A DNA stretch of 64,000 nucleotides from Lunularia cruciata (Eukaryota > Streptophyta > Marchantiopsida > Lunulariales > Lunulariaceae), in assembly GCA_948567375.1 (NCBI GenBank), contig OX419755.1:54379001-54443000 (forward strand). Direction: 5' to 3'. Numbering within the stretch: the stretch's first letter is position 1; every line of letters starts with the position of its first letter. Positions 10,256 to 20,495 of this stretch are shown here, piece after piece. Made by a program: the position numbers and the translations under genes. The notes beneath the pieces are model-generated. The model was given only the letters and a program-made list of their open reading frames with translations, searched no databases and was not told the DNA's origin.

Positions 10256-13200
10256 ATGAAATCGGTGGCGATGGTGCTGAATAGAGATCATCTGGCAGAA
10301 TTCGCCAAAGTGCTGTCTAATGCTCGGGTATGTTTGCAGTGACTGTACTGATCCTTCGTAGTGAATTCAGCTTGATGTAATGCGAGCGTAAGAAGCGTTT
10401 CATTCGTAGTTGTTTCCATTAGTTTTTAGATCTGATACCAGAGAACGGGGTCGATGAAATTGAGAACAGAAAAGCAGTTGCTTCGTACTCGTCAATCCTC
10501 ATTCTCCTGGTTTTTTAATTCTCCGTTCCCAATTCACATCATTCCGATGTATTTGAGAAGTGCGTGAATTCCTCCATACTCACAGGGATGTAAGGAGTCC
10601 AGCTCAAATACAAATTAGAAGCTTTTAGTAAGGAGGATGAAGAAAGGATCTTTGCCTTCGACCTGGACTGTGCGTTGATCTGTCGTTTCATAAAAGTTAA
10701 TCAGATGCTGTTTACAACATCTAGATCTAGAAACAGATTACCTGCGATGTTGAGATAAGGTATCCCTCTTTGTGATCTGATCAGCCAGGACGTTATGCAT
10801 ACGACGAAGGACAGCTAGTGATCTCTGTTTGGTTTCTCCATCTATACACATGAGATTTTTTGAACATTCACCACGAGGCAGAGGATTCGTATATAAAGGA
10901 GCATGTTCAAAGAATGAAGTGAAGTTCGACCTTGCAACCTGTTATGAACTGCGTTACGCTAATCGACTCGCTTGACTGCAGAAAATAACGGTGCTGACAG
11001 GGGCTGGTGTATCGGCAGAATCGGGTATCCCCACTTTTCGTGGTGAAGGCGGGCTTTGGCGTAACTGGAATGCCGTGGTAAGTGTAGCTAATTTAGTTCT
11101 GCGATGTATTGCTCTTCATTCACTTGGAGCTAGGTATCAAAATAGAGAACTTCAGCCAGCATTCAAATAAGTATACGACATTGCTTGCCCATTTACTCTT
11201 GTACTGAAACTCGCCTAACTACTGAATATGTCTGTTCTGTCTGATCTTATGAAAGCATGCGGTTAGAATCGTTTTCTATTCTTCTTGCCAGTTTGTGGAA
11301 CTCCTTGTCCTATTACCATCATAGAGGTTACTGTCGACTTTGACTACTAGACTCTGACTTGATATTCGCTCGCTGGTCCAGGAGCTTGCAACACCCGAGG
11401 CTTTCAGGGAAAATCCCTCTCTAGTCTGGGAGTTTTACCACTACCGGAGGTCGGAGCCATTTCTAGCCGTTATTGTACTTCAACAATGTATATGCTGGAT
11501 TTTAATGAAAGTTATCAAACTATGCTGGGCATCAGGTAGCTGTGACCAAAACATAGCTACTCTGGATATGGCTGCAATGACTTTCTTGTGCACTGACACT
11601 TTCACTTCTATTATGAAATGTATAACACAGACAGGAGGCCCAAACCTCCTCTGCATATCAAGTATTGTTGAGGTAGGGAAGTTTTGGGCCGCTTGTGTTT
11701 GCAAGTCCATGAAAGGCATAAATGTGAGGATAATAAAACAGAGCGAACTGGTCACCGAATGAAAAACCGATTGTGATGAATGAAAACTTGACATTAGATA
11801 CAGCATTGGACCGTCAATTTCATTCGCTGACACAATCATGGAGAATAAAATGATCTGATTTCAATGTAGCAGATGCATTGTTGAAAAAGCTATCCCAAAT
11901 AGATCACACTATGCCCTTGCAGCACTACAACAACGTTGTAAACAGGACGGGAAGGCCTATACTCTGCTTACACAGGTAAATAAGTCTTTTGACTTCAAGC
12001 CTTTATTGTAATTACTATTTCAACCTTTTTCCAAGCTCATCATAGGCTGGATAAAACTGAATAGGAAAGAGCTTGGAACATGCACAATTACATCTCACAC
12101 CTGCATACCCTATAGAGTCTATTTTGACAGGTGTGACATGTTATTTTGACACTGACCCTGCTCCCTATGGGTGAATTTTGTGAAATAGTTTGAATGAAGG
12201 ATTTCTCGTGGAGTCAAGGTCGGTACGTATTGAGCCATCTGTTGACCACTTTCAGAATATCGATGGACTTCATATGGTGGCGGGTAGCACGGATGTGGTA
12301 GAGCTTCATGGATCTCTCTGGAAGACAAGATGTTATCACTGTGTGGATGTGCAAGAAAACCGAGAAATGCCCATATGTGCAGCACTTGATGGGAAGGTTA
12401 GTGATATGGACTCTGTTACTGGAATTAAAGTTTCTCTGAGAGTGCTCTTTAACGAACTTTAACTGTAATTGATGCTCTCCTGGAAGTTAGGATGAAACAC
12501 TAACGTACTGGTATTACACTTACAAATGAGCAGATAGAGGTTGAAGAGAGGCTTACTCTGCTGGTGTGGTTGTAAATTGACACAATTGTGCTTGCAGGGT
12601 GCCCCAGATACCGTTGCACCGGATGCAAGAATCCCACCAATGCAGTTACCGCGCTGCAAGCTCTGCAACGGGATGTTGCGACCGCACGTGGTATGGTTTG
12701 GTGAAAGTCTAGACAGGAAGATCTTACGAGAAGTTGACTCCGCTCTTGAGAACTGCGACCTTCTACTCGTAGCAGGAACATCTGCTGTTGTTTATGTGAG
12801 CTCGATGCAGATACCTACCTTCAACACTATACTTGCTTCAGTTGAACTAATGCAGTAGAAGTCTAAGCAGCAGTCAGCATATGTATGTGGATTCCAATTG
12901 TGGCAGGAACATCTGCTGTTGTTTCATATGATCCTACATGGAGATTTCTACCCTCAACACAATACTTGCTTTAGTTGAAGCTATCCAGTAGACATAAGCA
13001 GACTAATCCAGTGCTCTTTATATAATAGCATTAAATCGAGTGCTTTCGTTTTGTGCCACTCCCGTCAGCCTGCTGCAGGTTATGCCCCTTTAGTGAGCGC
13101 ACTTGGTGGTGAGGTGGCAGAGTTTAACATAGACGATACTCCAGTCAGCAGTTCATGCCGGTAAGATGACCTCTTAATGGTTCGTTCATCTTGTTAATGT

Positions 13201-13502
13201 CACAACGCTTACCGGAACCTCTTTATTCTCCAACCATTAATAGCATTATTACTAAATTTGCCCTGGCTTTGCATTCCAAATCTGAACCGAACACTCAGAT
13301 GAATCCCAATTCCAGAAAATTGTTTTTTGGAATAATGTTAACGAAAAATTTTATCTCCCGATATTTATATAATCAGAGAAAAAAATTTTCCTGCAGGTTC
13401 AAGTTCAGAGGGCCATCTGCATCAACACTCCCTGAGGCCTTGGGTATTCCCCTGGTCGAATTATCGCAAGAACCTCCATCTTCCGATACTGCCGCTGGGT
13501 GA
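10256..13502 (+). CDS. SIRT5: Class III (SIRT5-type) NAD-dependent protein deacylase
   Basis: Eight GT-AG exons with consistent phases: 10256-10327, 10982-11077, 11382-11449, 11873-11975, 12256-12396, 12598-12795, 13069-13160, 13397-13502. The product is 291 aa. NAD-binding [15 protein letters not shown] spans residues about 31-45. TQNIDGLH ends at His119, and the catalytic base is probably His131 in VELHG. Zinc ligands are Cys139/Cys142 and Cys180/Cys183. VVAGTS-type NAD contacts sit near residues 215-225 (AGTSAVVYP). Tyr75 and Arg78 in FYHYRR match the Y-x-x-R pair that in human SIRT5 selects acidic acyl groups, so removal of succinyl, malonyl or glutaryl groups from lysine is the predicted reaction. 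That is family knowledge, not shown here. No obvious transit peptide follows the chosen ATG, although a presequence-like in-frame uORF lies upstream. Part of exon 6 is duplicated within the following intron. Confidence 0.94.
12772..13010 (+). repeat. Tandem duplication covering the end of sirtuin exon 6 and its intron
   Basis: A block beginning gcaggaacatctgctgttgt at 12772 recurs at 12903, 131 bp later. The similarity continues through the intron (paired tracts near 12818 and 12955, and the tcagttgaa/ttagttgaag tracts). The copy repeats codons for AGTSAVV, but its donor differs (gtttcatatg instead of gtttatgtgagc), so it is probably not used as an exon. Confidence 0.75.
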
Positions 13503-15183
13503 AGATGAACAAGCGAAGTTGCTTATTGTAGGAGACTGTACAATCTGGAAACTCTACTTTGAAGTTTTACCTGTCCAGTATCTATTCGTACGAGAGGTGT
13601 GCTGTAAAATTATATGACATCTAAATTATTTAATAGATTAGTCTTATATATTATTAACTTTTTTACAATTATTTGTAATAGTATTATTTTTACTTATTAA
13701 ATGAAATATATAATCTGTGAATACTTTCAATTTTATATCCAAATATCTCTCCTGTGTCCTGGCAATATGCATGGCGGTTTAGCTTTTCACAAACGATTGT
13801 CTAATTGATCGGATTTATCGATTGACCAACCAATGTCCTCTTCGGTGGATACGAGATTCTTTTCGAGGAAAGGACCCTTCCGATGAAACTCCGAAAGCAT
13901 GAAAGTGCTTGGACGCAATGCTTGTCTTTACACATTGAATTTACTTCAATTTGCACTTTCAGCGACGTTAACTGAAAGATGAGCATGAAATCGCATTCAA
14001 ATATGTGAATGAAAATCTTTCTTCTATTCTTTGTAGTAGTCAATTTGTTTCAATGACTGTACTATGATACATTTTCCGTTCTGTTTGGTCGAATTAGGTA
14101 TGTGGTTTGAATTTTAAATTTTTCACTTCGTATAGTCATCATTGTGATTACCTTATAACATTTGTAGATTAAATTTTATTTTATTTTATTTTTTAAAGTT
14201 AAACATCAGTCAAATTTTTCAATAAATGATAGAACTAATAACATCAATCAAACTGTTCCTTGAAACGGGCACTCAACTAGTGTAAAGACCAGACCGCTTC
14301 TCTCTGAATTCAACATCACGATTATTTCCCAACTTCTTTTATTTCAACTTTTCATTACCCTTGTAAAAAAATATAATTATACCTTTTTCGTCTCTCCCTT
14401 GTACGGCTTGATGGGGTCTTCCCATCCTTCGTGTTCTCTACGCGGTCGCCTTCATCCGTAAATATAATTATCGTGTGCATACGATAAAGAAGAGGAGTTG
14501 CTATTTCCTCTCCACTTTTTTGCTGTTTTCACCTATGACATGACTGGTGACTTGGCTCTCACAACCCCTCTCCCCAATCCCACATTCCGTTTGCCACCAG
14601 TAGAAAAACTTTTTAAAATTAGGTGGCAACTGCAATTCCCTAAACAGTTTATTTCTCTCCTAATTAAATTTTCCAGTTCCATTATACATTGCGCATACCG
14701 TCAGAATATCCTACGCCAAGTCCCCCAAAGTTTGCACGAATTTAAAGTTGATGTATTCTGAAATGTTTCAACGCTCTCGTCTACAGTCAGATCTAAGAAC
14801 AATACATCGATACGCGATACAACGATACGCGGTCGTCCTTCTCTCAGAACAATACATCAAGGAATGTCCAAGCAACAAGAATTTCGCCCTGGCAATGTAA
14901 ATGCCTTTCCTGACGTCCCATCAAGTTATCAAAACCTGCTGCAACGAACTAAGTACATGCCTCGGTGGGTACGACGACCACCTATTGAGAATTATTCTCG
15001 GGTAAATCAATTTCAATGTCAAACAAAGTTGTTCATATGTTGGGAAAGAACAAACCAAAATAAGCTTTTCGTTCTTCCGCAGGAAGGAATTCAGATTTGT
15101 TCTATTAAAGGTGGACGCACCGAAGGCAGAACTACGTTGAAGAAACGTTGGGAAGCGCACAATTTGTGGCATGGTATTAAACT
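13503..15183. other. Intergenic region between the convergent sirtuin and FRO genes
   Basis: It holds the sirtuin 3' flank, an AT-rich stretch (13600-14250) with a short (TTTTA)n tract near 14176, one inverted LINE-tail fragment, and at 14795-14850 a small repeat of agaacaatacatc and gatacgcg units. A 108-codon plus-strand ORF (14864-15190) has no recognisable domain, and its stop codon lies inside the palindrome that follows. I do not regard it as a supported gene. Confidence 0.5.
14381..14452 (+). mobile_element. Inverted LINE 3'-tail fragment
   Basis: The block cgtctctcccttgtacggct, then tgatggggtcttcccatcc and an acgcggtcgcctt tract, is the reverse complement of the tail at 53481-53540 with few differences, including the gaccgcgt stretch. 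It is a short dispersed insertion. Confidence 0.7.
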
Positions 15184-15239
15184 AAATTAACTCTTAGTTC
15201 CTACGATGACTAGTCATCGTAGGAACTAAGAGTTAATTT
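15184..15239. repeat. Perfect 56-bp palindrome
   Basis: The arm aaattaactcttagttccta + cgatgact is followed at once by its exact reverse complement, with no spacer and no mismatch. The dyad centre is actagt. Symmetry stops abruptly on both sides. Two unrelated ORFs, plus strand (ending 15190) and minus strand (15233-15424), take their stop codons from its two arms. It could be a recent fold-back event, a small inverted-repeat element, an extreme hairpin terminator, or an assembly or cloning join. Confidence 0.95.
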
Positions 15240-15765
15240 GTGGTTCTCCTTGAAGCGGAAAAAGCCTTCTCTGCACCCATGGCCATCTCATGCATAAGAT
15301 CTTCATTCACTTGCCAAGAACAAAAATCCGTGACGGAATCGGTACGGCTGCAAATTGGATCCAATGCCTTTTGAATCAGATGACTACGATTGTAAGTTCT
15401 AATCCCGACCCATAAGATCGACATTTCACCCTAATGTCCTATGAATGGGTCACTAACGTAAAGTAGCAACATTGCCGATGTCACCTACCTCCCGAGCTAT
15501 AAGGGTACTAGATTCACAGACATGCATAATCGTGTTTGATGTAGAGAGGCGAAGTGAACCTAAACCAAGGAAGTAGCCTCCTTTAAGATAGAAAGCTGTG
15601 AGGGACATAATTTATGTAAATTTGTGTGAATTTGGGTTCTAGTATATACAATCACTTTAAGGGAGCTCAAACATTATGCTTAATGTAGTCCCTCTGATCT
15701 ATCCTATAAGATTGGGTGTAACGAACAAGAAGATGACTCAGAACTAATGTTTTCGGAACCGCAGC

Positions 15766-18700
15766 TCACAACTCGAAGCTCACAGAGTGGAAGTGGAAAA
15801 CTGCATTGACTGCGCCCCTGCATGTCGTGTGACGTCCGCATTCCTGTGCAACATCCGCCTTCAGGTTATCTGGCCCTGACACCAGGACCCCGACCTCTTG
15901 CCCTTCATAGTGCTTCGTTAATTGATCAAAGACCTCTGCAAAGATCAAAATAATCAGTAAGATGAGACTAACTGGGGGAACACTTTTGAGGTTATTTTCT
16001 TGCAACTTCATGTAGAACATTCATGGCATAAACATAAAATTGAGCTACCAAATCCAAAGAAACAGCCACGTGCTTATCCTGAGTAGGGGTTATTATTCAT
16101 CCTACTGTAAGGATTAAGCAAGTGATGGAGATTCAATGTTAGCAACTCAAGACGAAGTAATCTTGATGCTCTCACCATTCCAGTTCGGCCTTAAGCCCAG
16201 GTGAAGATCCCCCCTCCACGGTGAACGGTGAGCAGATTCGAGGTCATGGTTCGGTGATTGAAGGTTACTTCTTCGAACGTGGGACTTCGCACCTTTACAG
16301 CTTGAAGCACAAGGCCCTTGGGATGCGTCAGTCCTGGAAAGTGCCATAGACCACAGCAGAAGGACAGATCCTCCACATACTACCACAGCCAAGATCGCAC
16401 TGGCTAAGAAGAGAAGAGATTCCTTGTAGTTCTTGTAGTGAGAGGCGTTGTGGTGAATTACCAGCACATTCGCCAAGCCCCAAAGCACGATAAAACCCAC
16501 CATAGCTGAAACAATTATCGTCGCAACCCACACGCTGCTTCCAGAAGCTGATAACAGTGACACTCCCTGGATATCTGGAGCCTGAGTTTGAATCTCAAAC
16601 GTGGGCTTTGCATAGACGAAGCTCCATCCGCCATAGGTTTCAAGGTCTACAGTACCCGAGGGCTTATTTTCAAGACTGGCAGGGTAATCGCCAATGGTTG
16701 TGGATGTGCAGTACGCATGGATTCTGATCTTCACTTTGTCTTGGAAGTCGGGAAGGATGTCCCTCGGATCAAGAGTGTTGAGAATGGCAAGATCTATGGG
16801 TTTTCTTGCGCAGTAAAACAGGTTGACTATCTCTGGTAAGCCCTCTTGCTGTAATTTATATCGGTGGAGTACGTCTCTCAAGACTGCAAGGAACGGGGTG
16901 ATACCTATTCCTCCCGCAATCAGTACCAGTGTCTTGTAGCTGCAGCAAAACATCAAGTCAAAAAATTTAGAAAACAATTTCATGGAATTCGTTTATAACA
17001 CCCGCCGCGTGATCACGACGAAATGTTGACAGGTCGACCTGCAAAGCAATTATGGATGGAAGTGAATCCAATCTGAAAGCACACTCACTTTAAGTAAAAG
17101 TCGGCTTCATCACCGTAAGGACCTTCCAAAGAGGCCTTGAACGAAAAGGGACACCTGTGCACTTTCCGTCCTGAGAAAACGTCTGTAATGCCTCGAGTCC
17201 AGCCTCCAATTGGTTTGATGCATATTGATATTTCCCGTTTCTTGTCCAGTTGGCTCGAAGTTACACTGAATGGATGCCATTGCAACCGCGAGACACTCGG
17301 TAGTAGCACGAACACTATGCTCAGGGGATGGTAGACAAAATCTGGAGATGACACACGCCAGACGAATTAGACTCAAGACTGTCGACCGGTGAGTCATGAC
17401 ACTTCAAGCTCGAGTAATAAAGTAGAGGTAGGGGTGTGGGGAGAGCTGAAGCCCATGGACATACTTGGAGGAGTGAGAAACTTCAGCTCCACGGCGCCGG
17501 AAGGAAGGAGTCTAGCTTTCAGAATCTCCACGTTCTTACGAGACTGGATTAAACGGATGAACCGATCGATGAAGTACAGCAGAACGGGGATGGCAACATA
17601 GTACACGGCAGAAACGATGTGACAAGCGAACAAAACAAAGAACGCCACATAAAACTGGTGTACATTGTAAAATAGATCGAACTGCCTCCTCCTGACTACC
17701 GGCAGAGCGGTCAACCACATCACCAACCCCAAGATGAGTGCACAGAATCCGCAAATTATTGCTGCTCCAGGAACAGTTCTCCACGTAAAGACCTGATAAA
17801 ACAACCCCCAAGCAAGATCAGCATTCGTAGTACTACATGGCGTCAAAGTCCAAGAGAACCCTGGAAAATCAACCGACCAAATTGCCACAGTACTTACGTG
17901 AACGACTTGGTCGTTGGCCACGAAGAAAACGAAGAATGTCGCTGCATGGGCGGCAAACAAGGTCAAGGAGATTTGAGCAAGCCATATGTGATAACGAACG
18001 GCATGTTCCCAAGGAAGCCTGATGAAGCGCAAAAGCGGTGATCCCCGGGTAACAGGAATCCATAACAGAGCGAAAGGTATAAGTGCTGCCCTCGCCAAGT
18101 TTATCGAGGCTTCCACGAAATTAACCGTCCAACTGCAAGCAAGCAATAAATATGCCATGAGAAAATTACGCAACCACTGTACTACCTGTCCGTAAGTGAT
18201 TCCAAAATTATTGTACATGCAGATTATGTTTCAAACTCGAATATTCGAATGTTGGGTGAGGAGATTGAGGAGTTGAAGGGATACAGTACTCAAGTTCGTC
18301 CACCACTTACTTTGGAGGAGCGCCTGGGAAATGAGGAGAACGATTGACGGCCCGGACTTCACCGTATGAACTCTTAATGAAGCCCCAAAAGATCAGAAAG
18401 AGAATTGTGGTGAGAAACAGCAGGTCCACAATAGTAAGAACTCCCAAGGGACTTCGCGCAAACACAACCGAGTGCAAAAAGTGCTTCAGCTTCAGTGACA
18501 CGTATTGATTCTCCAATCTCCTGCACCATGATGTCGTTGAAACATCAGCTCCAGCTCCAAAGCTTGGGTGGGGTGCAAGATTCATCCATTATGTACTCTC
18601 CCGTGCACCAAAGAGCTACTTTCAGCGACTACTTTCGCTGCTTGGATCCTGAAGCTATATTTCCTGCTAAACTCTTGTGTATTCTTGACATTGGGTAATT

Positions 18701-19374
18701 TCACATCACGTACGGTACGGGGGATCATGAACTTCCGATGGCGGTTGTTATCCACCAGAGTGACGTACTGCGCTTCGTGATGCCTCGGACCCTGGCGATA
18801 TTAACTAGTGCTACCGGTTTCATCTACTCTCTCAGACATTAAACAGCGACCTCTCTCTCCTCGGGGGATGTGAATCTTGAACAGAGTCTCTCTCAGAACA
18901 AAAAACATGTCCTTTCCTTGTACTTCAGAATAATAGGCGTTAACTTCATGGAGATCGATAAACTATGGGGCAATTCTCGTACCACCACGAAAAGTAGAAT
19001 CCTGCTTACCTCTCCACAGATGTTCTCTTCCTTAACTCGATGACAAAGAAACTGAGAAATGACGCCAGGAGAATAGGTGCAGCTTGAAATATGAAAACGG
19101 AACCTGCGTGCGAACCCAGGCGAGTCTCAATACCTTGTTGCGAAATAAAGTCACTCAAGCTAATCCAAGTTCTTACAACCGAAGACAGGTAAAGAGTAAA
19201 AACAACCCACGCACCTGCTGCTCCCATAAATTTTGACGTGATTTGTGTATCCACACCTGCAAGAAACCTTTTCCCATATCCTAGAGGCAGAAGAATCCAG
19301 TAAATACCCCAAACCGCGAAGCAAGCTGTTATGAGCGCTTCCAGTAATCTCTTGACAACAACAGCAGGGCCCAT
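15766..19374 (-). CDS. FRO: Ferric-chelate reductase (FRO/NOX superfamily)
   Basis: Seven GT-AG exons with consistent phases: 19374-19010, 18520-18311, 18132-17898, 17792-17465, 17341-17089, 16939-16176, 15935-15766. The product is 774 aa, close to other plant FROs. The N-terminal half is membrane-spanning. The two haem-ligand histidine pairs are visible: His240/His254 in YHIWL...AAH and His315/His328 in YNVHQF...ACH. HPFS (402-405, in LQWHPFSVTSS) is the FAD site and GGIGITPF (473-480) the NADPH site. The C-terminal exon carries GVLVSGPDNL, typical of the NAD-binding domain end. Further membrane segments lie around residues 610-690. By family the enzyme moves electrons from cytosolic NADPH across the membrane to reduce Fe(III) or Cu(II) chelates. 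The intron at 17897-17793 reads through in frame if retained, giving a longer ORF there; a spliced form fits the family better. It is convergent with the sirtuin gene. Confidence 0.92.
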
Positions 19375-20111
19375 AGCTTCACACGGGATAATCCGGTATT
19401 CTGCTGAAGGAGATCCTTATTTCCTCGAGATTATTTTCTCACAGCAGAACTAACTAGCTCCCGAAGTCAAACGAGGCCCGCAAACTTGGCCAACGTCTCC
19501 ACCTGTTACAACCACAAAGTGCCTCAAGGTGAGACTGGACTCAACCCTCGATGTGGACCACCAGCACACCAAGAGAGAAGAAATTAGGGAGGGAGATTTC
19601 ACCTTCAGGCTGATCTCGACCGTGTCTAGTCCAGCGAGTCGTCTACAACCAGTGAATCAATGCAGCCGTCAACTGGTCAGACTGTCTAAATCACATTTAG
19701 TGTAAGCTTGCAGGAGACAGGAGACTGTGTGCTAATGCGGTACCTGCCATAAGCACCGCTTTCTGACAGCCAGGAGAATAGCAGCAGTGCAGAATAGTAC
19801 TTTTCGTCTCGTGATCCCTCACATCCCCCCTTCCAAGCAAAGGAAGATGCCAATCGTCAGTCCTCTCAACTTGAAAATGCATCAAGTGCTCCACCTGATG
19901 CATCTCCTCCTCGTCCTCCTGCTCCAGGCTCTATATGTCTCCAGTGCCCTTGACCAATGAGAGAACACGAAGGCGCAAGGCGACGACGATTTAGTCAGGA
20001 AGTACCGTCACCAATTTCTTGGAGCACAGCTAGACCGTTAAGTGCGGCAATTAGTGTTAACAATACAGTTAGTAACACTGTTTCGTGGAAAGGTCACTTT
20101 GGAATACGTAC
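19375..20111. promoter_or_regulatory. FRO upstream region
   Basis: The 5' flank of the FRO gene on the minus strand. I could not identify a TATA box or an iron-response motif with confidence, and no other gene is visible in it. Confidence 0.35.
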
Positions 20112-20468
20112 TTAGTCTCTAATTCGGGTCCCGTAAACTCGCTCTCCCTTCCTCGGAGGGAACTCGTCCCTTATCAAGTTTGAAGCAGAAAAAGAAAGAT
20201 AACGTTTCCGAAACGAAATGAGCAGCCTCCTCAGGCTCCATGCGCTATGCGATTTAAAATCTGGCCCACATTCAATTAGAATGAACTCTTGTATGTAAAG
20301 AGATTTCATTCTGAGTTCTAATTTCAATTTTTCTACGAGTTTTGGTAATTTGCGGATACTTCTATATAGCACTACTTGGAGGGCTACATTCCAAACAAAT
20401 GCTACTATTTCTAGCCAGGGTAAGTGTTCTAAATAAGATAAAAAGTAGTCCTCTACTACAATTGCCAT
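20112..20468 (-). CDS. Hypothetical 118-aa ORF
   Basis: It opens with ATG at 20468. The sequence has a hydrophobic stretch early (WLEIVAFVWNVALQVVLY), then a basic and charged segment (KLPKLVEKLKLELRMK), and ends in a basic tail. The composition is protein-like, but no family is recognised and no splice signals or promoter support it. It may be a relic or chance ORF. Confidence 0.2.
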   Translation of the reverse strand: MAIVVEDYFLSYLEHLPWLEIVAFVWNVALQVVLYRSIRKLPKLVEKLKLELRMKSLYIQEFILIECGPDFKSHSAWSLRRLLISFRKRYLSFSASNLIRDEFPPRKGERVYGTRIRD

Positions 20469-20495
20469 GTGTAGGTTGAACTTTTTCTTTGACAA

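Noticed and set aside
16191-16531. Alternative frame ORFs within FRO exon 6
   Set aside because: The main frame runs uninterrupted from GGIGITPF to the donor at 16175 and joins the last exon correctly, so no frameshift is needed.
17394-17464. Extension of FRO exon 4 to the in-frame stop at 17394
   Set aside because: The gtatgt donor at 17464 joins in phase to the exon at 17341 and restores the family pattern ahead of LQWHPFS.
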